From NCBI GenBank assembly GCA_032207245.1, contig CM063505.1:170220201-170284200 (forward strand): DNA of 64,000 nucleotides, written 5' to 3'. Shown piece after piece: positions 48,811-58,817 of the stretch. Numbering within the stretch: position 1 is the first letter of the stretch; the number at the start of each line of letters is the position of its first letter. The position numbers were made by a program, and so were the translations under genes. The DNA is from Pardosa pseudoannulata. Lineage: Eukaryota; Arthropoda; Arachnida; Araneae; Lycosidae. The notes beneath the pieces are model-generated. The model saw nothing but the letters and a program-made list of their open reading frames with translations. It did not search any database and was not told the DNA's origin.

Positions 48811-49682
48811 ATCAAAGAGTACAGCAAAAAAAGACATATTCTGACTACATATACTCAAATATCTGTATTCATATGCCAAACATTTGACACAAATAAAATA
48901 TTAAACGAATTAATTATCATACTTACCAACATTTAAAAAAAATAATCTATATCAATCTATATCAATAATTGCTATCAAATTTGTTATTATTCTTAAGCTT
49001 ATTTCCATATTTTTAATTATAACTTCTTATTTTTTACGTTAATTTCTGATTTCTAAATGCAAAAATTGTAAATTTCTAGAATATTGTACGGATGTCCCTG
49101 GCCGCAAAATTATGTGTTTTGTTTCTATCCCTAAACTTTCTACTCTTTAATTTTTTGTGTCATGAACTCATGAATCCACCTCCCTAACCCCTCCTTCCTC
49201 TTTAGTTGTTTTCTTTTTCTGCTCGTTGTTATTTTATGTTTACTGTTAGAAATCTCTGGACAAGAGGGCTCAGCCCAGAAAATCCAGTTGACCTACCATC
49301 TTGAAGGTCTTGAAGATGTATCAAATTTGCGCAATGGAAAACACGAAATGCCGAAAATATATTTTGCAGATCTACGTATATGAATCTTAATAAACATTTT
49401 AACACGAAATTTAAGAGTAGTTAACATAAAACTGTTAATGTTTGAATTGTTTTCTCCTTTGCAAACACGAAAAGAATAAAAATACACAAGTTACATAAAG
49501 CAAGCAAAAGTATCAAATTTTAAACAAAAAATATTGTTTATAAATGAGCAATCCAAGGAGGAATTAATAGTAAACTATAAAATATCTGTTGCATATTCAT
49601 ATATTCACGTTTTGTTTTCGCCCGTTTCCAGATTTATTTCCTTCACTCCGGAATCAAACAATTCATTTCAAATAGTTTCCAT

Positions 49683-50165
49683 CAAGGATGGGCAAACTAC
49701 GGCCCGCCGGAAGGTTTTATCAGTTTCACGGATAGAATTTTAAGTTGACAGTCCGAGGAAAATTAAAAGAAATATATATTTATACATTATGTATCCATCT
49801 CCTTTTCTACTTTGCTTAAATATTATATCCCAAATTTATTATCTCACGCCCAGAAGATCAGCGGTATATTTGCTTCTTATATGTGAACAAGTGTTTTCAA
49901 CTTTGAACCTTAGAAAGAATAATTTCAGAAGTAGACTGACAGATGAACATTTAGCATCGTTCCTTAAAATCAGTACATCTCACTTCGAACCTCAGTATAA
50001 GGAACTTTTAAAAATGAAATCGCAATTTCATTCATCTCATTAACGTATTTAAACCGTTAGGTACTTGTATATTGTTTTTAAAATTTTAGAAAAATTTATC
50101 TTGGCCCGCCAAACTTATTTTCTTTCGATTTTTGGCCCGCGGCCGAAAAAGTTTGTCCATCCCTG
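49683..50165 (+). mobile_element. hAT-type element with GTF2IRD2-like C-terminus
   Basis: The left end CAAGGATGGGCAAACTACGG and the right end, read on the minus strand, CAGGGATGGACAAAC are inverted repeats with GGCCCGC subterminal motifs. The flanks GTTTCCAT (49675-49682) and GTTTAGAT (50166-50173) match at 6 of 8. An open frame (49789-50043) includes CEQVFSTLNLRKNNFRSRLT, DEHLASFLKISTSHFEPQY and KMKSQFHSSH. That is the C-terminal hAT block found in GTF2IRD2/ZBED-type proteins. At 483 bp it is a truncated non-autonomous copy. Confidence 0.85.
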
Positions 50166-50173
50166 GTTTAGAT

Positions 50174-51281
50174 AGTAGCCACGTGGAACAACAAAATTTC
50201 CAGATTTAATATTACTATGCGTACAAAAGATGAGTAAGTTCCTTATAAAGATAATTTTGTTTGGTGTTTATGATCAGACTTTATATCCTTGAATTTAAAT
50301 GCTCATTTCCACCGTGGTCATTTCAAAATGCATAAAACATTTGTTTGGGGTAAAACACATAAGCAGTATTAAGGACATATTTTTTGGGGAAAATTTAATC
50401 AAAGATAAAAATGGAAGAATTTGATGAAAACTTCCTTTAATTTCACATACATTATTGTTCACCCTTCTCATCACAATTGCTATCTTAAGTCATACTTGGT
50501 AAATTGTTTAGATGTATATATAATGAATAGTGCATTCAAAATATGATACGTTTAAACGAACTACACAGGAAGGGATTTAATTCGATCCTCCAGGACCAAA
50601 ACCCTCTAAACCAGAAATTCTGTTTTCATGATACGCACAACTTATCTTACTTATAAAAATGAAATGGATTGCAAAATAAATCTTAATTAATAAGTTGAAT
50701 TTTTAATAAAAAAACTAAACTTCAGATATTTATATACCGGATCATAATAATATATGAAAAAAACTACTGTTCCATACACTTAAAAAAATTCGTTTAGGGG
50801 TCATTGTTCGTTTCATAGCTATACTCAATGGGAAAAACAATACAATAGACTGGATTGTTTATTTCGTCCGTCAAGCACTTAAATATACATCAGATTTGCA
50901 AGTGCTCGGGACATCACCTGCCGGAAGAGTCATTCTACCCAGCTGTAAAAATACCTCTTGGACCATCAAAGACTAGCACATTCAAATTATGTTTTTCAGA
51001 TACTTCCCGGTAATGGTATATTCGTAAGTGAATATACCATCACGATGTAATGGTAACGTTTCATCGCTACGATTATCATAAACTTTGGAAATTTTATGAT
51101 TCCAAAAGAGTTTTTTTTCTTTTACATTAACATTATTGCGAATATTATTAATATTCAGGATTGTACATGGATTATATAAGATATAACTTATATAAATAAT
51201 TAAAACTTTCTAAAAGAAAAATTAATTAAAATGTAGGTTTAAGAAGAAATCATTAATTTATGAAGTTCTATTGTTCCTATG
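50174..51281. other. Gene-poor stretch
   Basis: No gene recognised. Only the hairpin at 51013-51040 stands out. Confidence 0.5.
51013..51040. repeat. Perfect hairpin, 11-bp arms and 6-nt loop
   Basis: ATGGTATATTC and GAATATACCAT are exact reverse complements around GTAAGT. It is isolated in otherwise featureless sequence. Confidence 0.75.
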
Positions 51282-51285
51282 TTAA

Positions 51286-51859
51286 TACACTGTATGCGGG
51301 ACACGTACTAGTACGTTTTCTGACGATTGGTACTTGAGTGCGGAACACATACTAGTACGGGTTAGTTAGTGTAACAACATGGTTTGTTTGTGAGTACAAG
51401 AACAACGATATATACAAAAAAAGAAGCCGAATGTTCTTGTCTACTACATAAATTCTAGAAAAATTTGGACAAATAAAAACTAGTTTTTACATTATTAATT
51501 TTATGATTGCTCTTTTCATTTTTTACAATGTAAAATGTTTATATATAACATAATTCGAAAAAATTAAAACTATATACTACTATTTCCATTTGATTTTTCC
51601 TATTTACGATACTATTATAAATTTATCCACTAAAAAATACATTTTTTATTTACAAAAATCTTAAGGTTTTTATTTATATATTTCTATTTATATATTTGTT
51701 TATATATTTTAATATAAAATACGAAAAGTTGGTAAAAAATTAAATAATTTTCTATCCATCTCAATAGATCTCAATTTAACTGAATAACTAAATTTATGCG
51801 CAAAACGCCAGCTCCTGGTACAATTCCGCTGCGAAATGTACCCGCACACAATGTGTTAG
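51286..51859. mobile_element. piggyBac-type MITE with repeated ACTAGT palindromes
   Basis: TTAA (51282-51285) precedes TACACTGTATGCGGG, and CCCGCACACAATGTGTTAG precedes TTAA (51860-51863). The inner inverted match is ACACTGTATGCGGG against ACATTGTGTGCGGG. The left side carries two direct copies of GCGG(G/A)ACACxTACTAGTACG, each with a CTAG-centred palindrome. Confidence 0.7.
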
Positions 51860-52046
51860 TTAATTGCTTTTATTTTTATTCTAGTTTTTTTTCCTATTCT
51901 GTACTGCACGAAAAAAAAGCTGAACTTCTTCAAAAATTGAACCTTGTATATTTTGAGGCACACTCATTTTAAGGCAGTCTTTATTTATAGCGCGTATTAC
52001 TCTATGAGTTTGACATACTTGATCTACAGTAACCTAATAATCTATA

Positions 52047-52052
52047 ATTGGG

Positions 52053-52127
<75 letters not shown>
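52047..52127. repeat. Microsatellite (TA)n
   Basis: About 80 bp of TA inside the tandem duplication at 51943-52560. The second unit has (CA)n at 52550-52581 instead. Confidence 0.95.
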
Positions 52128-52129
<2 letters not shown>

Positions 52130-52175
52130 AAAGCAACTTGCGCCATTTTCATTTTTCGTGGCGGAGGGAAGCGAG

Positions 52176-52396
52176 GAAAAGGTGTTGACCGCTCCTTGTC
52201 CACGGGCTAACTGCTCTTATCTATTTGCAAACTCATCAGATACTTCCAAAATGCTTCCGCCTGACCGGATTATCCTAAAAGCTTACGCGAGCGGGGGTCT
52301 TTTTCATTTATTTTCTTATTATAAAAGAGTTCCCTTTTTAAAATCGCTTATAACTCAAGTAATTTCTAACTACCCCTTTTTTAGACCTGACATATG
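52176..52396 (+). repeat. Dispersed repeat, copy B
   Basis: Shares AATGCTTCCGCCTGACCGGA exactly with copy A, then GCGAGCGGGGGTCTTTTTCA and TTAGACCTGACATATGTAT. It lies within the tandem duplication at 51943-52560. GC content is higher than its surroundings, and the open frames over it do not resemble a known protein. Confidence 0.75.
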
Positions 52397-52547
52397 TATA
52401 TATGTATGTACAGAAAGAGAGAGAGGGAGTGAGCTTGTATATTTTGTAGCACATGTCACTTTAAGACTTTTTTTATTTGGCGCGTATTAATCCTTGAGTT
52501 TGACATATTTAATCTACAGTTACCTAATAATCTATATTTGGGGATTT

Positions 52548-52560
<13 letters not shown>

Positions 52561-52584
<24 letters not shown>

Positions 52585-54013
52585 GGATACGTCTGGGCTA
52601 TAAGCAGCTTGCGTGCAAGGTAGTATTTAGTCGTCCATTCTCAATGCATATACCTAGTCGAGAATCTATTGGCCGCCTGCCTACATGCATGCACTGCACA
52701 TGTGTGTGTCTGGTTTTGAAAAATATAAAAATTAAAGGTGTAGTTAATAAAAAAAATATAGCGAACTCTCTCCTAACGCTAGGATCTTCGGGACATTTAG
52801 CTTATTTAAGTGAAGAGGGCGCCAGAATTAGAGACAGAACAATTAGAATCAGGTGACTGGTAGCTCCTCGAAGAGTTGCTGTTTGTCTAGTAATTTGGCA
52901 CCTTGTCAAACGCCATTTTGAACAATTAAGAAAATAAAATCTTTTAATCTCCAATATCAAAATGTCTTCAGTTTCATAAGTGGCACAACTTCACAGATAT
53001 ATGTGTGTGTGTATACACACAAATAAGTATACTGATCAAGTGCATCTCTTCACTCCCCCATCGTTTTCAAGTTAAAAAAATATCTAGTCGTAAGGAAAAA
53101 CAAACATTGGGAAATAATTACAGCCCGTTTGGGAGTTTTTTAATGTATATTGAAGAGAGTTAGAGGGCATTCACACCCTTTCACAGCAATTCATTAAAGC
53201 ACTCCATTTAAAAAAAAAATACATAATCCAGATATATCCAAACAAAAACCTCGCGCGAACTGTCAGGGGGCCAAATCTCTTTCTACCGGATACGCCAAAC
53301 GGCCGGAAGCTGGCAAAAATACACAAAAAAACAACCGAGTCTCGAGATAACTGTGCAGTTAAACACAGCTGTAAAAGTGCTGAGAGGATATCCGTACAGT
53401 GTGGAAGACACGAGCCTTCTTTGCTTTTTCGGGGGCGTTTTGTTGGGGTTAAATCTGTTCCCCGGCACCCCTTTGGGACAACGTGTGCTTTACGATGGTT
53501 TGTATAAGTTTTTTTTTTCTTCTTCTGCTGCACCAACGTTTTCAGCGGATGTTTGAGAAACAGCTTTCGGCGCAGACTTATGAGTGCCACATGTCATGTT
53601 GTCAGAAGAATTACGCTAATGGTAATCTACACATTTTTTTTCCTTTTTTCCCGTATGGAATGGTAGAAATTTATGAATAAAGTGGAGCCATTAATCTTGC
53701 CTAATAGGGTGGTATGGAAATGGGCATATTTCAGAAATGTTAGGGGGCGGTTAGTTTCTACTTACAGATTCTCTGCGATTGAAGGTTAAATTCACACTAA
53801 AGAAAACTTGTTAGTGATGGTACTGCATATTCAAGTACAGGGGTTGCCAACTTGTAAGGCTCGAGGGCCATATTAAAAACTTCATGTATGATTGAGGGCT
53901 GCATTTTCATATTTGGCTAATTATCGTAAAAATATGCAAATTGGACAGAGGTACCAATAAGAAATAATGCTTATAGTTTAATTAAAACCAAATATATTTA
54001 CTCATTTTAATTA
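52561..54013. other. Non-coding block with a GC-richer core
   Basis: 53230-53640 is less AT-rich and open in several frames on both strands, but no domain is recognisable. It could be an untranslated exon or promoter of an unseen gene. CAGGGGTTGCCAACTTG at 53838 with GGCCATATT resembles a lone hAT left end. Confidence 0.4.
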
Positions 54014-54115
54014 TGCCGAACAATGGCTGAATGGGTAGGGTGCTGTTCTTCGGTTCCTAAGTTCATGGGTTCAAATCCCACTGTATCTATGACTGTATCC
54101 ATGCCGAATGGGTTT
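54014..54115 (+). mobile_element. tRNA-derived SINE head, divergent copy
   Basis: TGGCTGAATGGGTAGGGTG fits the A box and GGGTTCAAATCCCACTG the B box at the same spacing as the copy at 56088. CCATGCCGAATGGGTTTTAA then follows with a shortened body. It could be mistaken for a tRNA gene, but there is no acceptor-stem pairing. Confidence 0.6.
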
Positions 54116-54606
54116 TAAACTTTAATGACTAGCGACTCATTTTAGATACCACTAAAAAATAGCTTGTCGAATTTTTATAATATATCACAAGGAGTTTTCC
54201 TTTTGAGAGTAAGTAGAGAGCATTATTATAAACAACCTAAAACATTTTTAAAGAATTTCTGTTACCTATAAATTTTCCATTTAGATCCACACTTTGTTAT
54301 TTTCCGAACAGCGCAAATAAATTTACTTTTTTCGATAGGTACATAGACTGAAATCATGACAAACTGTTTTATGTGTTATAAAACGCCATTTTACAGTACT
54401 TATGTTACATGTAATACCAAAAACATTTTTTTCGCGAAGTTTTCGTTTTTTCCTAAATGGCATCGTAGGATATTTAAAACGATAGCTAATCACTGGTATG
54501 ACATGTTGTTGTATTCAAAGTTGATTAAACTTCATGTTTATTTTATTCTGTGCAGTCCATAATAACTTAGATTTAAGATATTCATCGATATGTCATCGAC
54601 AAAAAT

Positions 54607-54700
54607 GGCTCGGGCTTTTAAGAGTTAAGCAGTAGGTCCCAGTCTAATTAGCCCTTGTATAGCAAAACAGTACACCGTACTGCTCCAAATTATATAACCA
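54607..54700 (+). mobile_element. SINE body fragment
   Basis: TTAAGCAGTAGGTCCCAGTC, AATTAGCCCTTGTATAGCAA and CACCGTACTGCTCC match the body and 3' part of the SINE family. The tRNA head is absent. Confidence 0.65.
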
Positions 54701-54749
54701 ACCATTTTAGTCTCTTAAAATAGTTCAAAACTTCTTCAGAGGGGCATCA

Positions 54750-54965
54750 GCCCAGGTTGCCAACTGAATTCTAGATAGCCCTCTTCTTGGACAGACTTTT
54801 CTAGTTTTTGACTCTGAGGACCTTCAGATTCGATTAAGTCTCTCGATTCAACGGATACTTGGTCCTTCCCTTTTTCGGGCTCCAGCTAGTTTAGCATTAA
54901 AGATCTCTTAGGTGGCTCGATAATCTTCCATTCTGATCAAATGTCCTACTCATTCAGTCTTTGAA
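54750..54965 (-). mobile_element. LINE C-terminal fragment (decayed)
   Basis: The minus strand reads WVGHLIRMEDYRAT, IFNAKLAGARKREGPS and a WIES/DLIESEG-like sequence through several stops. This resembles the conserved tail of arthropod endonuclease/reverse-transcriptase proteins (LGHVxRMxDxRxxKxIFxxxPxGxRxxGRPxxRWxDxVxxDL). A tRNA-SINE-body fragment lies just left (54607-54695). Confidence 0.5.
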
Positions 54966-55833
54966 TTGAAATAAATTTCATTATGTCCGGCTCTTTATAA
55001 GTTTCCAAGTTTGTTCTTCTTCTCCATATATCATTACTTAATATTATGCCTCAACATTACAAAACTCCTGTGATATAATATATATTTCTGCGACTGATGA
55101 CTCTTTGTACAATTTAAATGTAAGAATAAAAATAAGAAAGAAGGAAATCAAAAGAGAAAAATAGGTTTTTTTTTAATGAAGCAAAATAATTAAAGCTATT
55201 ATATAATAGTAATTATCTTACAATTGCATTATAGGGTAAAATTTTTAAAAAATTACTCAAAAACAAAAAAAATTAATAATATAATCAAAATAAAATTTTA
55301 AATTATTAATTTAATGGGAGTATATTATAGATGAACGCTGACGTCAACTAATGAACGTATGTCCACTAAGGCTGGACGATATAAGAAATTTAATATCGCG
55401 ACAAATCCCCAAATTCATATTGATACCATTGATATATCCCGATAATACTTTAAAAGTAAGAGGGTATATTACTATTTCAGATATTATTAATTTTGAATAG
55501 ACATACCTTTCTTTCTTTTTAAACCATTTTTATTTTTTAGTAATTAAAATTTTTAGAATTAAAACGTGATCATAAAAATTAGGATTTCTGAAAGGTAAAA
55601 ACAACTTTGTAGGAGTAATTCATTTTAACACTTAAGAAAAAAATATACAGTGTGTTCCATAAGAGCGTGACGTCATTTCTCTAAAAATACAAACGAATTA
55701 GTTAAAAATAAATTTGTACCGTGTAGTATACATATTAAACTGAAATGCATTTCACCTAATAAGTTGTCCAGTCCCCATTATTATCGATTATGCAAGAATC
55801 ACATTATCATTCGATTTTGACGTTTGAGCGGCG

Positions 55834-56013
55834 TTAATCCCGTTTCGGTAGGTCGTCAACATTTTGTACCGTTTTATAACGTGCTACCCACTTCTTGACG
55901 AACGACTCCGACTTTCTCATGTACCGTGCTGCAGCTGCATAAGACATTTTTGGTCTTTTTGGATGGTTACACAGAAACACTGCCTCAAGACGGCTCGCAT
56001 ACACGGCACTCAT
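55834..56013 (-). pseudogene. Truncated Tc1/mariner transposase N-terminus
   Basis: Sixty codons to TAA. The stretch AAARYMRKSESFVKKWVARY is the recognition helix region (AAxxYxxSxxxVxKWVxRY) and DDLPKR is the linker typical of these proteins (normally GxVDDLPKRGRP). The product is about a fifth of normal length, and no DDE residues remain. Confidence 0.7.
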
Positions 56014-56087
56014 TTTGGAATTGTTGATTTAAGCAAACAAAAACAAATCAAATAAAGAATATAATCATAAAGCATTCGTCTCTAATG

Positions 56088-56260
56088 GCCGATTGGTTAG
56101 GGTGCTGGCCTTCAGTGCCGGAGTTAATGGGTTCGAATCCCACTGTGGCATGGATGTACGTAGCCGTTCGGAATCGGCTTTAAGCCGTAGGTTCCGGTAT
56201 TATTAGCCCTCGTGTTGCAAAAAAGTAGTCAGTAGCAGTCCAAACCAAACTCAAACTCTT
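56088..56260 (+). mobile_element. tRNA-derived SINE, most complete copy
   Basis: A tRNA-like head carries an A box (GGCCGATTGGTTAGGGTG) and a perfect B box (GGGTTCGAATCCCAC). The body reads GGATGTACGTAGCCGTTCGG, then TCGGCTTTAAGCCGTAGG and TTAGCCCTCGTGTTGC. The tail is CCAAACCAAACTCAAAC. Nine-bp direct repeats TCTCTAATG flank it (56079-56087 and 56261-56269), the expected target duplication. Length is 173 bp. An RNA polymerase III promoter is inferred from the boxes. Confidence 0.88.
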
Positions 56261-56836
56261 CTCTAATGTTTGAAGAACATGTGCAATTAAGCCCGTGTTT
56301 GGGCGCTATCTATTGACGAAGTTATGAATGACACGCTCTTATGAAACAGACTGTATATACTGTTCAGAAGTAATTTGTTGAGATACTAAACAGAATTGTT
56401 CATTTACATTGCAAACCATTACTGCTCATTTACATTGACTATTTATGGCACATTATATTGCTCCCAAATCAAATCAAATTACACTCCTTTCATAATGAAT
56501 TTCATCCAAGAAAAAACTACAGGGTTATGCATTTTTTTCTATTTTAAAAAGCTTTCGCGGGCTGGAAACCCCCGATATTAAAAAAATTGAGATTGACTGA
56601 AACAAACATTTAACATTGGCCGAGTTTCTATTTTAAAAAATAACGAAAAAGGAGCAATTTAAAAGAAAAAGATCTGGGTGGGATGTTAGAAGCACTGGGT
56701 CATTCCTTCCTTCGCAGTTCTTTCATGTGTGGGCGATCGGAAGAAACAACTTTCTCTGAGAAATGTCTAATCGTAGGAGCTTTTTACGCAAGCAGCCTAA
56801 CGAGTAGGAAAAAGTAAGCAACAGCCATATGATATA

Positions 56837-56972
56837 ACAAAATGCATTAGTATCAAGTGAAATTTAAAGTAATTTTGAAAGGTTATGAAACATAAAATGT
56901 AATGACAAAATGCACTAGTATCCAGTGAAATTTAAAGCAATTTTGAAAGGTTTTGAAACATAAAATGTATGT
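56837..56972. repeat. Tandem duplication, two units of about 68 bp
   Basis: ACAAAATGCA(T/C)TAGTATC, AGTGAAATTTAAAG and AATTTTGAAAGGTT recur at 56837 and 56905 with about four differences. Confidence 0.85.
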
Positions 56973-57693
56973 ATCCCCTATATAATAATAGCCTAAGTTA
57001 TCTGTCCGTCTGTCCTCGAATTTATGAAGCGGTTGGACCTGGAATGGATGGAGGCATCCATATTGGATTTTTGATGAGTTATGTTGTGACGCCTTCAATA
57101 TTCTCAAATGAGAGGTAACGTGAATAATGGATCACAGTCAAAGATAAAATTGGAAATTTACTTTTATTCTTGATTAAATACGGCTATTTATAAAAGAATG
57201 TTAATTCCCAAATCATGTAGAACTGCAAAGGACAGTTGCCGGTAAAACTTCCTCACGACGATCATAGTCGAAAGAAAACCAAGAGATTTAATAATCTCTT
57301 ACAAATGGGGAGGCTTTTCAGGGTGCAATCAAACCCAATTTATCCCCCGTTCGGTATCCGAGACTGCCGCTCCCTATATGAGCGGACTTTACGAATCTTC
57401 CGAACTAACAAGATCTCTGGTAACAAAAGCGAAAGCCTCCACACTTTGGTCAGTTAAGATCACAGTTACTTGAGAACTCCAGCTAAAGTTACAGTTATAT
57501 TTTTTAGCTGAATTCTCATTCGCAAGCAGTCCCTTCGCGGAATTTCCGAGCATTCATCAACGAGATCCATAGGGGCGTATTCGTCTATTCAGTCCGATTG
57601 TCAAGATCCCAGACTCTGCGACGCCACGCTATTGTCCAGGTAAACAGGTGTACTACGATTAGCTGTTTTGGCGCGTGCTCGGACAAAGGGGAG
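56973..57693. other. Non-coding, possible Helitron-like start
   Basis: CTATATAATAATAGCCTAAG followed by TCTGTCCGTCTGTCC (56978-57016) resembles 5' ends of some Helitron-type elements. No CTRR hairpin end was found. The remainder shows nothing. Confidence 0.3.
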
Positions 57694-58817
57694 TGACAGA
57701 TTTTATGTAAATGTACATATTAATATCAAGAAATGATAATTTTATGAATGTTGGGCACGCTTCCTTTACAAGGATTAGCAACGTTCGAAATCCACCCCTT
57801 CCCCCCTATTCGAGCCTTAAATACCATTATTTCAAGCCTTATTTTCCCTAGTTAGGAGTAGGCGATTCAATTTATCACATAATAAATAGGTAAAAATAAC
57901 ATTTTCTTCTAGCATTATGACGTCATTCCTTTAACCATCTCGTTTAATCATTTTTTATTTTGAATTATTTAAAAATCGTCTTCATTGTTTTCATACGTTT
58001 TATCCCTGAAATTACATATTACGTAATAATTTTCTTTTACATTTGGCTCAAATAACAGATTAGGGACATATGGGATAATTTTAAATTTAATCATCGACTA
58101 TTTTTTGTTGCAACGAAAATTTTATCACCGATATTAACAACAAATTGTATCTATCTCCACGGTGTAGTGGAAATGATAGTTTGAAATGACAGATTTTATG
58201 TAAATGTACATATTAATATCAAGAAATGATAATTTTATGAATGTTGGGCACGCTTCCTTTACAATGGTTAGCAACGTTCGAAATCCACTCCTTCCCCCCT
58301 ATTCGAGCCTTAAATGCCATTATTTCCAGCCTTATTTTCCCTAGTTAGGAGTAGGCTATTCAATTTATCACATAATAAATAGGTAAAAATAAAATTTTCT
58401 TCTAGCATTATGACGTCATTCCTTTAACCATCTTCTTTAATCATTTATTTTAAATTATTTAAAAATCGTCTTCATTGTTTTCATACGTTATATCACTGAA
58501 CTTAGATATTAAGTAAATAATTTTCTTTTATATTTGGCTTAAATAATAGATTAGGGATATACGTGATAATTTTAAATTTAACTAATTAAATTGTTAAATA
58601 ATTAAATTAATTAAATTAATTATAGTTAATTAATTAAATTTAATTAAATTGCTTTATCTTGCAATGAAAATTTTATCACCGATATTAACAACAAATTGTA
58701 CCTACCTCCAAGGTGTAGTGGAAATGATAGTTTGAAATGACAGATTTTATGTAAATGTACATATTAATATCAAGAAATGATAATTTTATGAATATTGGAC
58801 ACGCTCCCTTTACAGGA
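57694..58817. repeat. Tandem repeat, about 2.2 units of 493-551 bp
   Basis: TGACAGATTTTATGTAAATG begins units at 57694, 58187 and 58738. Units share CATATTAATATCAAGAAATG, CCTTCCCCCCTATTCGAGCC and CATTCCTTTAACCATCT at high identity. The second unit has an added TTAATTAAATT-rich block (58575-58640), explaining its extra length. The third stops at CTCCCTTTACAGGAATATC. Confidence 0.88.

Larger units (their letters stand above)
47192..49674. other. Gene-poor stretch
   Basis: Holds the compound microsatellite at 47957-48077 and the SINE fragment at 48718. CCCTATGGCCACGGCCCTG at 48599-48617 looks like a lone hAT right end. No gene is seen. Confidence 0.45.
51943..52560. repeat. Tandem duplication of a (TA)n-containing unit, period about 490
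   Basis: CTTGTATATTTTG, GCGCGTATTA, GAGTTTGACATA and ACCTAATAATCTATA recur in order at 51943-52050 and 52433-52545. Each block ends in a dinucleotide run, (TA)n in the first and (CA)n in the second. AGCAACTTGCG and AGCAGCTTGCG follow the runs. Confidence 0.8.
55648..56353 (-). mobile_element. Mariner/Tc1-type element with transposase N-terminus
   Basis: The inverted ends are CAGTGTGTTCCATAAGAGCG at left and, read from the right on the minus strand, CAGTCTGTTTCATAAGAGCG. TA dinucleotides flank both ends (55646-55647 and 56354-56355). On the minus strand 56013-55834 encodes a fragment beginning MSAVYASRLEAVFLCNHPKR with SYAAAARYMRKSESFVKKWV and NVDDLPKR, a helix-turn-helix/paired-like N-terminus of a Tc1/mariner transposase. 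The rest of the catalytic domain is missing. A SINE is inserted at its right part. Confidence 0.85.
55367..56492. mobile_element. hAT-type element, ATATCG-rich family, copy 2, interrupted
   Basis: From TAAGGCTGGACGATAT onward it follows copy 1 closely (AATCCCCAAATT, ATTGATATATC, AGGAGTAATTC, then CAGAATTGTTCA after the interruption) up to CTCCTTTCATA near 56490. The mariner-type element at 55648-56353 splits it at a TA stretch that in copy 1 is uninterrupted. The right end was not identified. Confidence 0.75.

Noticed and set aside
53171..53590. 139-residue minus-strand frame
   Set aside because: No recognisable domain. The frames on both strands are open over the same GC-richer block and a lysine run comes from an A-tract.
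54014..54110. Possible tRNA gene
   Set aside because: A and B boxes are present, but acceptor and anticodon stems do not pair and the body matches the SINE family.
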